Source: Tamarix chinensis
Taxonomy: Eukaryota > Streptophyta > Magnoliopsida > Caryophyllales > Tamaricaceae
Direction: 5' to 3'
DNA: 64,000 nt
Assembly (NCBI GenBank): GCA_030549775.1
Contig: CM060177.1
Location: forward strand, 93,857,236 to 93,921,235
The notes under the pieces were generated by a model. The model made no database searches and was not told the origin of the DNA. It saw nothing but the letters and a program-made list of their open reading frames with translations. Shown here one piece after another: positions 23,887-36,010 of this stretch. Both the position numbers and the translations under genes were made by a program. Every line of letters begins with the position of its first letter. Position 1 is the stretch's first letter.

Positions 23887-26800
23887 ATGGACTCTGAAGG
23901 TAACCATTGATCAAGCCTTTTCGATTTTCACCCTTAATTTTCACTATACCTCCGATAAAACAGGAATATTGACCCGTTTTTTGATTTCAGAGCTACGAAA
24001 TTCTTCGAACCCATCTGCAATGCTCGCGTCTTCGCTGAGTAAAGGAGCTAAGCTTCATGAAGAACTCCGAACCATAGAAAAACAGGTCAATTTTCTACCT
24101 TTCTTCCGCCCATAGTGCTGTCGATTGAGGTGTTTATTTAATCACTTGATATTGATGCTTTTATTTTATGATCATTGGATTGCATTGTCTAATTAATGCC
24201 TTTGGATTAGTATGGAATCAATTTTTTGATTAAGGAATCTTTGATTTTTAGTTTACAAGAGTCAACTTACATATGAACTCCTGTTATTATCATCGAAAAA
24301 ATGACAAAAAGGTCTTCCTTTGGTTCTGCTATGTCGGTTCTGCGGACTCTTAACCCCATATCATCTAGAGAATTCTCATATTACCTCCTGTTACTGAGGT
24401 TGATCATGAACACACTCTGGTACTGGTGATTAACTACTGCAATGATGGACCCATTGAACAGGCTCTGATCTCTCTTATGACTACATGTTTTCTTTGTGGA
24501 CTAGAGATCAGATGTGTAAGTCTTCTTTTCTAAGGGATCCTGATTTGGCCGTTTACAGGTGTATGAGATGGAAACATCTTATCTGCAGGATTCAAACCAC
24601 TGTGGGAATGTGTTGAAAGGTTACGATGGGTTCTTATCTTCATCTAAGAGCACGACAATGTACACCATGGAACTCTCTTTACTTCCAATATAATCATTCC
24701 CCCCCCCCCCTTTTACTTGTATGTCATAGATCATATCTTAAAGGTTCTGTCCTCTGAAATTGAATTTATCGATTTATGTCTAGCAGAGAAAAGGTGGAAG
24801 ATAATTGGTTGCAAGTGGTTGTTTGTGGCACTACTTTATTCCGATGACTATGGAAAGGGAGATGCTAGATTGTTTAAAATTTTCTCCCCATCTTGATAAA
24901 CAATTTATTTGTTGGATCTCAATTTTCAATTTTATTGCCATTATTTGCCCAGTTTGGTTTTCGCTACGTTTCTAATATGGATCTCTTTTCCTCAGTATGC
25001 TTAGAAACACTTGAAGATAATGCAAGTAATCTTTTTATAATCAATGGCTTTATACACAATTATCGAGTATCCATAGTTATGTGTACTTGGGCTCCGTTTC
25101 TAATGATTTCACGGTTTTGATTTCCTTTCAATCTATATTGAGCATTTGTTTGTTCAAAGTTGCCCCAAATGTTACTGTCAAAATCATGTACACTTCCAGA
25201 AGTCCCAAAGTTTCCATATGATATTTTGCTACTACTATGAACTCTTATACTGCATCAGTTTAGACATACACAGAAAGTTCGAAAGGTGTGTGCATTTGAT
25301 CTATATCCTTTTATGCAGTTGTGAAATATCAACTTCCTGTGCTTGCTTTACTCATTGTTCTCTTGGTGATATTATCGTGACTTCTGCACATCAAAAGCAC
25401 TATCCAATGAAAGTTGAGTTAATTGCTCTTAGCAACAAGCATACAATGTTTTGTATTGTGTAATTAGGAAGCCACTCAGCTGAATATACCTGTATATCTT
25501 GAACAGTTTAGGAGTGTAAAATTGTCGAAATATATTGTTTTAATTTGCTGATATATATGCATGTTCAGTGCTGGGTTGTTGATGCTTGCTGATTATTCCA
25601 ATAAATAGTGAAAAACTTGCTCTAAACTGTGGCCGCAGGTTAAAACGATCGAGAAAGTTTCAACCTGAAGATAGGCTGTTTTCATTATCTTCAATTACTT
25701 CACCAGCTGTATGTAGCCTTGGTATATTTTCAGCGGCAATTTTGCGTATGAATCTTTGCATCTTCCCTTAACACGTAAAGGATCATATCAATTCAATGAT
25801 AGAATAAAAACAGCAAACATACAGTTTAAATGGGAATGTCTTTAGACAACTACACTTACCTATTGCATCTGTGTATATATGCCCTTCATAGGGATTTGAT
25901 ATGCTTTTTACAGTAAAACATGGCTATAATTAAGGGAATCCTATAGAATACAACTGAGGAAGTTCAGGGGTGGGTTCAAAAGTGGCTTTCATATAGTTGA
26001 TCCTCAAGGTTATGTGACACTCATTCTGTTAGTTATGTCACGTCTTAACTATGCCACGTTTAGAATGCAGCAGTCTTGTGTTTATTATGTTGTGAAGTCA
26101 GAGTGAGTGTGAGGTTGTTGCTCCTTGTTCCAGTTACTCGTAGGATTCTCGATGATTGAGCAGGATTCACCGTGTTTCTGTTTGATTTTTGTTGTGATTT
26201 TTAGCTGACTAATCATCAATTCCCGATAACCTTTCATCCAACTAGTTGTCCCTTTTGTGCTTGTTCTTTATATGAGGACTATTTACCTGTAGTATAAGTC
26301 TTGCTAGTCTATGAGATGTGATCGAGTTCATTTATAACCAAATAATCAATATATGTGCATTCCTTCCCAGAGGGAACATTTCGGGGTGGAAGTCATGACA
26401 CTCCTTGTGAGAGGTATATGAAAATTTCTTCTCATTTTGAAGATGATAACCTCAAGCTAGGTACCAATTACGATTTATGTGAAAGTTAAATTGCATGGGA
26501 TGTTAATGTATTGAACTATGTTCAGGGGGCATAGGAATCATAAAGCCACATATCACTCATTCACTTGTCTATAAAATCTCATATTCCCTCTCTAGACAAA
26601 ATGGAATCTCAAATAGTTGATAAAAAAAAAGAAAAAAAAAATCTAAGATGGGCAGAGCTTGTATAAGTCCAATCATGATTCGTGAGTATTCTATCGTTTG
26701 GAGGCCCTGGTTTGGGGTGGAGCATATATGGTTATTCCATTTTCTATCATCTGCTTCGGTTAATTCCTGAGAAGGGTTTTGTGCAATATGATAGCCCCAA

Positions 26801-27596
26801 ACACGCATTGTTTATGGCACCTTCCAACACTGTTTCATAGTTGATTTTTCACATTAAAAAAATAATCGGAACATCATTTAAGGGTAGCACCTTGTCGAAG
26901 GAATGGATGATAGCCAACTGGTTGTTTTCTGCAGCATGATGATACTGAAGTTGTATCTACTTTGTGATTTCATGGAACAATATATATGCTTGCTGGAGGT
27001 CAAGTTCTTCTACTGAGGTTACAGTCAATGATGTCTCCATCTCTTGGGGTTGTTTCTGTTGTCTTTTCCTTATTAAATTAAATTAATGTTTGCATATTTG
27101 TGTACCTCATAGAACCTATTCCTCACGGCCATGCATTATTCTAGAAGTTCATAGATGATACTTTTGTTGGGGTTCATACCTAAATTACTCTTTGATTTTA
27201 TCATCTTCGTATCTCTTTGCTATGGTTTTTTCAGGTTGAAGATCAGACTATTTCACGAGAAGGTATGCATGTATCTTCATTGTATTTTACGCAACTTCCC
27301 CCGCATAACTCCCTTTTTCTCTTAAGTTTTGTTGTCTTTTGGTTATAGACGGGAGACTCGAGCTTGGGTCAGGTCGTTACAGAGGTGGAGGCTTCTTTGG
27401 ACATGGACAGTGAGGACTCCCCTCTAGTTTCATCCTCATTAAAACAAAACTTTGTTTTTACTCGTTTTTGATATTTGACAACTATATATGTATCTCTTTT
27501 AGGGGTAAGCCGAAGAAAGGAAGAGGTGCAAGGGAAGGAAAGAGAGTTAGGCCCAGTGATCCTGATTTTGACTACGAAGATGATCCTGGCTTGTAG
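23887..27596 (+). CDS. EAF6: Chromatin modification protein EAF6 homologue (NuA4 histone acetyltransferase subunit), 7 exons
   Basis: Exons: 23,887-23,899; 23,991-24,085; 24,559-24,659; 25,639-25,708; 27,235-27,262; 27,349-27,409; 27,503-27,596. All introns are GT-AG and join in frame to 153 codons ending in TAG. Residues 14-93 fit the Eaf6/MEAF6 family (Pfam NuA4): a coiled-coil helix (LHEELRTIEKQ then VYEMETSYLQD), the GNVLKGYDGFLSS block, and the signature KRSRKFQPEDRLFSLSSITS. The tail is Gly-rich (GRYRGGGFFG), then basic (KPKKGRG), then acidic (DPDFDYEDD). Eaf6 is a small subunit of NuA4-type and related MYST acetyltransferase complexes that acetylate histone H4/H2A and H3; it acts in the nucleus. 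The start is the only upstream in-frame Met giving a proper donor. No stop, frameshift or lost splice site was seen, so it is probably functional. Introns 3 and 4 (about 1.0 and 1.5 kb) hold no recognised gene. Confidence 0.93.
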
Positions 27597-27749
27597 TAGT
27601 AGTAGTGCTGGATCATGTCAGGACTGATGTAGGAATGACAACATGCTACCTGTTGGTTGACTGGCATTTTGCCGTCTTATGGCTAAATGTAGGGTTTGGT
27701 AATAGATTATTACAATTGTCATTTTACTTATAGTCGTGTCGCTTCTCTC

Positions 27750-27776
27750 TTTTTTTTTTTTGGGGGGGGGGGGGGG
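27750..27776. repeat. Homopolymer run T(12) followed by G(15)
   Basis: Lies about 155 bp after the EAF6 stop codon, so probably in or near the 3' UTR. The length of such runs is often unreliable in assemblies. Confidence 0.9.
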
Positions 27777-27809
27777 AGCAAATTGATTTTTGCTCATTTT
27801 AGTATGATG

Positions 27810-27815
27810 AATAAA
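27810..27815 (+). terminator. Candidate polyadenylation signal of EAF6 (AATAAA)
   Basis: AATAAA about 215 bp after the EAF6 stop codon and downstream of the T/G run. Another AATAAA lies near 27,979. Plant poly(A) signals are loose, so this is tentative. Confidence 0.35.
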
Positions 27816-27829
27816 TGGTGGTTTTTTGT

Positions 27830-28317
27830 GGCCTGATGATACAATGTTTGCTTCTTTATTCCTTTTAGCCCCATAGTTTCTTGATATCTAGCTACTACAA
27901 TTGGTTTACGATCATTATCACTATGGTTGTTGTAAGGCCGTTAGCTACTCTTACAATTGTCACCAGATTTACCATAACAATAAATGATATTTTGAGTACA
28001 AAGCATTTCATCCATTTGTCACTAACTTGAGCCAAGTTGTCCTAACATCGCACCTAAAGTCAGATGACTATCCAATTCTTACCTCAATCGTGTTTTGTAG
28101 AAGCTAATTTATCTCAACTGCTAATCCGAAGTACGTGACAAACTATAAGTCGCTAGCGTCAAAGGTTTTCTGAGCAAGGTCTCTATTTGCATTTTCCACG
28201 TCTCAATGACTGATTTTGAGAAGAATTCTAAAACATTCATCTCTTGTTTTTTAGATTTGTCTGTTTCACGAGATATTTTGGAAGCAATTTAAGAGATGGG
28301 ATGAAACTATAACTATT

Positions 28318-28356
<39 letters not shown>

Positions 28357-29740
28357 AAATCTACTTATTTGTTCTATTTCAAGAGGTAATATTCACTCTT
28401 CAATTTTGACAGTTTAGGGAGATAGAAACAACGCCATGAAACTAGCTTAACATCATACACGGATACACCTTGTTATACTTGGAAGCATTTTTCTTTACTA
28501 CTATATGTATCACTTTTATGTATATTTGTCTTGACTTATGCTAGGAGAGTAGAAATAATTGAATTCTTTGCGTCCAATGAATTGATATGTTAAGCAACTC
28601 AACAAATCCATTCGTAATGCTGATCTTTAAGGTTTTTATTAAACAAAAATTGATGTTGAGAATATTTCAAGTTAAGCATGTTTAGGGATGATTTGGTTGA
28701 TTGAAGTTTTGAGGACTTTAGACCATTTTCTTGAGTATTTCAATTTGGGTGATTTTTGGATGGTGGTGGTGTTGTTTCTTGAATATAATGGTACCATATG
28801 ATTTGTTGATATGTTTGGGTGAGATTTCAAGTTTAAGTGATCTTCATTTTAGCATGCTTGATATGGTTTAATTTTGGTTGAAGTATAAGGTAGTTTTGAT
28901 TTTTGTTAAATGTTCTAACTGTTCTTGGCCTAATCATGTGCTAATTACCCTAAGTAATGCTAAATTTGAAATTAAATATGTTTCTAGCTAATTAAGCTTA
29001 AAGTGAAATTTATGAGCAAGTAAATAAATTTTTATGAGATATTTTAGTGGTTTTGAGATATTTTAAAAAGTTTGGTCTTATCGTAAATAGTATATTTTAA
29101 GAATAACGATTTTTTGGTTTTTTTAGTGAATAGTAATTTTCAATAATAACATTTTAAAGGTTTTTGGATTCAAGCATTGGTATAAAATAACATTTTCATC
29201 GTTTGTAAATAGCTTTTTTTTTCTTTGGAAAAAGCTCTCGTCTAACTTTGAGTTGTTTTCCACTATGCATTTGGTCTTCAATGGCCCCCAATGTGATTAT
29301 TGTGATTTAATTTATTTTTTGGATTTTTAATTAAAATGATTTTAACTGGTTAGTAGTTCCTTGATCTTGCTTTGACTATTAGTCCTTTTGTATACTGGTT
29401 TTGGTTTGGCTTAAGGCCATAGTTTTATTGGTTTTTTTTTTGGTGTGCAACCTTATTTTATGCTCATAAGGTTTATAATGTAATCTTATGCGATAGGTTT
29501 AGGTGATTTAAAATATCTTAAGAGTTAAGTAAGATGTGCCTAGGCTAGCCTTAAAGACCTTTTATTTGACTACATGCTGACCTCAAATTATTAGAAGTAA
29601 AGGACAAAGCTAAAAATGAATCGGTTGTGTATTGCGGAAGTTATAGCTTGTTACCTAACCCTAATCTATCATAATTAGTTGATTATTGTGACTTCTTTCT
29701 TGCTAATAGAGTTTAGAAATAATTATTGTTGTTAAATCTT
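27830..29740. other. AT-rich intergenic DNA downstream of EAF6
   Basis: No gene was recognised. It holds a (CT)n tract at 28,322-28,352. From about 28,680 the style (long T-rich + strand, GATTT/GGTTTT words) may be the decayed 5' part of the LTR remnant that follows. Confidence 0.4.
28322..28352. repeat. (TC)n microsatellite
   Basis: About 15 uninterrupted CT units. Confidence 0.95.
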
Positions 29741-29744
29741 GGGA

Positions 29745-30965
29745 TCTTTGGTTGAATTAAAATGCTAATCACTAAAAGTGAAAGATTATTTTAGTTGGGT
29801 AGACATCTTGAGCCTCGGTTAGGCCCCTAGTGCTAAAGGCCTTATTGTTGAATGGTCCTTTCTACTTTCATAGGTAATATTACCAATCCTATAGAGGGCA
29901 TACTTACTTAAGGAATTAGACGCTCAGCTTTGATGAGCATCGGGTTTGTCACAATAAATTTCTTGATAGATATCTTGGAACTGTGATTTATGCAGTCTTA
30001 GCATTTGTATTAGGATGAAACTATAATCCCTATCAAGTTGAAGTTATATCTCTCATCTGAGATGTACATGATTAGGTGGTTGTGTGGCTTTTATAACCAG
30101 TATGTCTTGAAAGCGAGTTACTTTACTTTTATGAGCTACACACGACTAGATGAATGTGTGGCTTCCTAGGCTAATCTGTCTCAAAAGTGAGTTGGAGTTA
30201 CTATTTATTATATGTTGTTTTCTTTAGTAGGAGGAATTATTTGCAATACCCTTATATATTGACATGGTTGTTCGTATTACATGTTGGTATATGTATTACT
30301 TGGAGATTATGCATAACTTAATGTTATTGCATATGAATTGATAGTTATGCATGATTTATACCTTTGTGTGTTATAAGATTGTTGAGTATGTTAGGTTTTA
30401 AGTATATTAAGTTTCTTTTGAAAACATAAGTATGATAATAACATGTTTTGAGAATTATTACATATTATGGTGGTTGGATACCCTAGTGGTGTATCATCTT
30501 AGTTTTTATGATCTTGTTATTGTATGTGAGTATATTTTTGTGAGCATGCTCTTTAATTAGAGTTAGGAGTGTTCAATCAGTACTTTTTTACTAAATAGAT
30601 TATTTTTTTAGTATTTGTGATGTAGGGGATTTAGATATTGTTGGAGTTTGAGTTGGAATCAAAGAGTATGACTTTTTGTATTTTGTTCTATGTTGGGACT
30701 TTCTCGTTTTTAGTTCTTATTGGTGCGAGTCAACTTCGCAATCTTGGATTAAGCTTTAGTAATATAAATAGTTTTACTTTTTGTGTTATTTTATGTTTCT
30801 TGTTGTTTAATTTTTTTTCATACTTGGCCTTACAATTGCCATGGATTAAGTGAACGTGCAAATCTTTCCTCGTGAAAGATACAGCAGTAATATCCCTTAT
30901 TTTTATTTTTTGGTTCCATATTATACTTTCAAGACAAAAACTTAAAGTTAAGCAAACTTAGATGT
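29745..30965 (+). mobile_element. Degenerate long-LTR remnant, + orientation
   Basis: Three modules of the window's long LTRs occur in the right order. They are the palindromic box AATGCTAATCACTAAAAG at 29,761-29,785, an AGAGGGCATACTTACTTAAGG block at about 29,893-29,913 (compare 8,247-8,278), and a terminal GCAGTAATATCCC word near 30,886 matching the GGCGGTAATATCCC of 9,464. Element ends and target duplication are lost. The 71-codon open frame 30,638-30,853 is hydrophobic and unconserved. Confidence 0.5.
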
Positions 30966-31582
30966 CAAGTTAATGACATAAGGGTACAAGGGTAACTTGG
31001 GAAAATATCTAAACTTACATAATAATGGAGGATAAGTAGTGTAACACCCCCAAATTTCACCATTGATTTTTTTTTCGTTTAAAAGAATAATGCGGAAGCT
31101 AAAATACAATTTGGGGAATGTTACCGCCACATCTAACACAAGATAAATGTCCACCATCTATCTCGTACTAGATACAAGGCTAAAACCTGTCAAAGAAAAA
31201 TTCAAACAACATCTATACGGTGAGGATAAACTTCCACAAGGAGATATCCACAGGCAGATGGTAAGTGAATAATTTCACTAAATAAAATCATCACTGAATA
31301 AATCAGCGGAACCTGTGAAATAAACATGGATTTTAAAAGCTTATCAACGTATGAGAATTTAAAAGTCAATTACAATGCCCTTGAAATTTTAAATACAACA
31401 CTTGAAACTTCTAAAAATAAATACGGTTAAACAAGACAAATCCTGATGGATCAAATTCTGGATTGCTTACTCTCTCAAGCCAAGCCTTCCACCTAAAAAT
31501 AATATCCGATCTCAAACCTGCACAAGAGGTATGTTCTCCACTATCAGTGGATCATCATAGGACACATTCAACCAAGGTAGTA

Positions 31583-31603
31583 TCAGTACGGGTCCAATAC
31601 TGA
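31583..31603 (-). other. Hairpin TCAGTA / TACTGA in the 31-36 kb LTR
   Basis: A 6-bp stem with a 9-nt loop (CGGGTCCAA), about 545 bp from the LTR end. Same module as 9,122-9,139. Confidence 0.6.
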
Positions 31604-31884
31604 GTAAATCCCACTACCCTATCTTATGGGAGATACATAAACTAAAACATCAAGTGCATATTGAATCAGGGTACATTACGTTGATACAATATTATTCATA
31701 CTCATAAATCCTACCATACACATATAATAACATGCGAAACATATATAACATCCTATTTAAATATGTAAGTGTGTTATAACGAAAATGTAAAGTAGCTCAT
31801 GCGCCTCAAGTAGGAATAATCTATATTATTGACAACTCACTACATGGCCACACAATTTCGGATGCAAACATCTTAGATTCAAAT

Positions 31885-32110
31885 AAACCAACCGGGCATT
31901 TATGGATAGTGTTAAACCAACCAATCGGGCATTTGTGGACAACACCAAACCAAACCAAGCGGGCATTTATGGGCAATGCCAAACCAAACCAATCAGGCAT
32001 TTATGGGCAATGCCAAACCAAACCAATCGGGAATTTATGGACAATGCCAAACTGAACCAATCGGGCATTTATGGATAATGCTAAACTGAACCAATCGGAC
32101 ATTTAGCCCC
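31885..32110 (-). repeat. CGGGCATTTATGG minisatellite, about 35-bp units
   Basis: Six to seven units read AACCAATCGGGCATTTATGG then GCAATGCCAAACC. GGCATT and AATGCC pair within each unit. Confidence 0.88.
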
Positions 32111-32265
32111 CTGAACATTACTCAGGGACATGTTCACCCCGAGCATTACCTAGGGACATGCTCAGCCGAGCATTACTTAGAGACATGTCCAGCCTCAGAC
32201 ATTACTTAGGGACATATCCAGCCCCAAGCATTACTTAGGGACATGCTCAACCTCGAGCCATGATT
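32105..32265 (-). repeat. GAGCATTACTTAGGGACATGCTC minisatellite
   Basis: Five to six units of 26-31 bp with ends GAGCAT and ATGCTC (or GACAT/ATGTC), so each unit is an inverted repeat. It directly follows the previous array. Confidence 0.88.
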
Positions 32266-35200
32266 CAAACACATTCAACACCTTGTTACGCTGAGAGAGG
32301 CATTAAATTATCAACATTCATTTATATCATCTCATAATGCACCATGCAGCTAGAAAACCATAAAGTGTGCTCCATCTCTTAGAAAACAATTCATGCCACA
32401 CATTAGGATGCTTTCCAGTCAATTAATCAAGATATATATTACGATCTTTAACATATCCTTCACTTATCCTTGCTTGAAGGTAACAACGTTAACATGCTTT
32501 GTTACTTAATCATACTTGTGACATGCTCTTTTACTCAATCATACTCCTAAATAGAAAATGCAATCCCATTCCAACACGTGTAAACACATTCGTCCTCCTC
32601 AAAAGAGTCAAATAATCCTATCATGCATAATTTTACCCTAACATGCTCAACAATAAGCTGAAGTATGAATTACTTAAACCTCATGATTATACAAAGCATT
32701 ATACAAGGCATATTACATGTTTGACATACCGACCCATGTGAGTCACACACTTTCACTTCTTAACACATATGCACAATGGTCAATCCTCACAAAACACCCA
32801 TAAGTGGAGGTAAGTAGAGACTTACTAAATCCAAAGCTAGCTAAGCAAATTGAGAAGAGAGAGAGCTATTGAGAACTCGACAATCCACAAGAAAGTTTTC
32901 CTAGATTGCCGATAGAAATCAGAAATTAGGTTAGAAACTATCTTAACAATCAATAACTCAAATATTATAATTAAATCCATACAAGGAGACAAAAATGGTC
33001 TTTCTTGAAAAACGTGTCAAAAACCTAGGACTCAAGAGCATAGCTATATTAAGATTTAAGATTAAATCTTACTCAAATCGGGTTAAATACATATCACTTG
33101 AAGTATTTTAAATTGATTTGGAAGCTAGGGAAATGGCAATAGAAGATAAGTTATTTTCTCGAAATATTATAATTGATTTACTAGTTAGGTTTTACAACCC
33201 AAAACACAAACCAACCATTTGTATAGAACCAAATCCAACCCGATAAGGTAAAAATGTAATTCAAATGATTTAAAATCAAAGCTGGAAATCAATTAGGAAA
33301 AGAAGCATAGCATAATCAATTTCATAAAACCATATCCGAAAATCGGGGTTTTTATTGCCCGAACTTCGAACCAACTAATTAACTTTTATTATCTCAATTT
33401 GATAGATTAATATTACGATCAAAATAATTTTAAATAAATCTAGATAATTAATTTCAATGAAACAATCCTCCAAGTAGTCAATTCAAGACAATCGGTTTTC
33501 GAAATTAGGGTTTCAAAGCCCAAGATGCAAACTTGAATGATTCAAATCAATTAATTTCAATAGAAGGTATTAAAATGCAATTAGGATCATTTCAACTATT
33601 TCTATAAATTTTATTTTACAAAAACAATTATACAAATGACCAATTTCATAATTTCACTTCAAATCTAGGGTTTTAGGCTCGAAAATATATTTCGGTTGAA
33701 TTCTATTAATTTAATTCAATCGAATATTTAGAAATGCAATTAGGTATATTTTATAACATATCATACAATCAATTGACCAAAATCAATAAAAGAAACACCC
33801 AATTTAGCATAATTAGGGTTTTTGAGCCCGGAATATAAATTCAATCAATTCTTGCTAGAATATATAAATTGATGATTCAGAATTGTAATTAAATGTACTC
33901 TAATGTAAATTATATAATCAATTGAATAAAATGAACTGCTTACACAATCCAATTTAGACCCGCAAGAGCTTTGACCTAAAAATCCAAGTTCGATTAATTT
34001 CACACAGTTTTCTCGAATCAACATTTATGATATAAAATTAAATACATTTCAAACGATATTATAAAATCAATTGAGTGAAAAGACTCAAGTATGCAACCCA
34101 ATTTCATCACACACGAATTTTGACCTAGGAAGTCAATATCGATTAATTCCACATAAATTTTTCAAATTGACAGTTTCAACATGAAATTAGATATATTTTA
34201 AAACGTAACGTAAAATCAATTTACCCAAAATAGTTTAATTGGACGAATCCGAAAAATTTGGGCATAACTAGACCAAAAATCCAAATTTCCAAAATTATAG
34301 CATAAACCATATAATTAACCTATCCAAATCAATCTCACAACACATATATACATAACCAAATGAACAATTTAGCTTGTCATAAGCTAATTCATACTCAAGT
34401 AATCAAATCAAATGCATGGGTTTTCAGAAATTTATACCAAACAAAACTAGCAAATCGGGACAAGTGGAGGTCGGAGAAGCTTCACTGGAGGTTGAGGACA
34501 TCTCGTTGTGGCCGGATAGCTGCACGACCTACGCGACTCGTCGCTGCTCCTCGCGGCTGCTTCTACGCTGGCTTTGGCTACTGCTTGTTGCGGCTACTGC
34601 GATTGCTGCTGGCTGCTTGCTGCGGCGTCACCGGTGTCAGCGGTTGGGGTCGGCTGGCGGGGCGGCTGGAGTGAAGGATTAGGGAGGAGATGGGGTTGGG
34701 GTTGGGGCTCACACAGAGGGCAGGGAATAGGGCAGCCTGGGAAAGAGAAAGAGAAGAAAAAGGAGATAAAAGGAAAAGAAGAGGGGGTCAGTCGGGCCGG
34801 GGTTTGGGTTTTTTTTACAATTAAAAATATATAAGAAATACTAAACATCTAAAAATATATTATTGGAAGATTTTATCTAAAATTTTATCTAACGAAAATT
34901 CATTTCGCAAAGATTCGAAGACCTAAAATTGATATAAAAGCGATATAAAGAATATTGGAAATGTTTTTGAAAGAATTTACCCACGAACACAAATACCTAT
35001 ATTATTTACGAAAATATATTATATGACCTCAAAAATATTTAAAAGCATATAAGAAAATATTTAAGTCAAATTCTAATAAACTGAGACTAATTTAAATAAT
35101 TTTCCTAAACTGGTCTTCCACAAACCAAAAAGGGTAAAACGGAAGAAATTTAATTTCAGAATAAAATTTATAAATAAGCTCTAAAGATATTTTTAATTTA

Positions 35201-36010
35201 AAACTTTTCTACGATCTTAATGACTTCACAAACGAAAAAATTTAAAGTCGGAAATATTTTTTATGGATAAAATTATTAAAATAAATTTGACTATTTTAAA
35301 TGAAAATTTTATAATTTAAATAATATATATATATATATCGTTAACGAAATATAACTTCAAAACAAAGTCGTAATCATACGACAAAGTTATAATAAAAAAC
35401 GAATCTAAAATATTAGAAATCAAAATACGAGAAACCTAGGAGTAGGATATTGAGTGGTTCACGTGCACTCTTATCAACAATGAATGGCTAGGAATCATTC
35501 TCACCAAAAGTAAGTGTGAAAAGAGAAAGAAAAATTGAATTTGATGATTTATTACATCTAAAAATAATATTTTTGGATTACACTTAGCTCAAGAGCACTG
35601 AAATAATATAAACCCCGAATTTTGGTGAAATTTAAATGAACATAAATGGCTTAATGGGGCTCAAAATACATGATTAAGGTGCGCTGAAATGATAAATTGT
35701 GTTTTTTTTACCAACAACATGGTTTGACATTTTAAAGAAGAATATGAGACTAAGAAAAACGTGAGGATATCAAATATCCATATGAAATAAGGGTCTCAAA
35801 AATTTTTGAAGGCAAAGAGTGGTTCATAAGTCTCATGGAATACAATATTGTAAAAAAAAGGACGAGGAGTCTTGAACAAAACATTTTGAAAATACAACTA
35901 GAGTTTCAAAACTTATAAAGCATGCGACAGATCACTAAACTAAGAAAATTTTATATCCACCAATAAAAATCCTAAATAAATGAGGTTGCCCAAAATATCA
36001 AGGTATTACA

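Larger units (their letters stand above)
31040..36010 (-). mobile_element. 4,971-bp long LTR (family V), minus orientation
   Basis: On the + strand it starts TGTAACACCCCCAAATTTC and ends AAGGTATTACA. It has the family hallmarks: GCGGAAGC and GTTACCGCCACA within 110 bp of the left end, the hairpin at 31,583, two tandem arrays (31,885-32,110; 32,105-32,265) and a GC-rich segment (34,490-34,820). The flanks AGTAG and CCGAA do not match, so it has no target duplication of its own. Just right of it, read on the minus strand, is a polypurine-like AAGGGAGTAGA, so it may be the 3' LTR of an element whose remaining part is lost or decayed. Open frames at 34,360-34,848 lie in the GC-rich segment and are not credible genes. 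Confidence 0.75.

Noticed and set aside
24802..24825. ATTGGTTGCAAGTGGTTG resembles the Copia RT motif 'IGCKWV'
   Set aside because: Only about 20 bases match inside EAF6 intron 3, with no neighbouring Copia motifs in any frame; probably chance.
25146..25463. 105-codon ORF in EAF6 intron 3
   Set aside because: No recognisable domain; it lies wholly inside an intron whose exons give a convincing protein without it.
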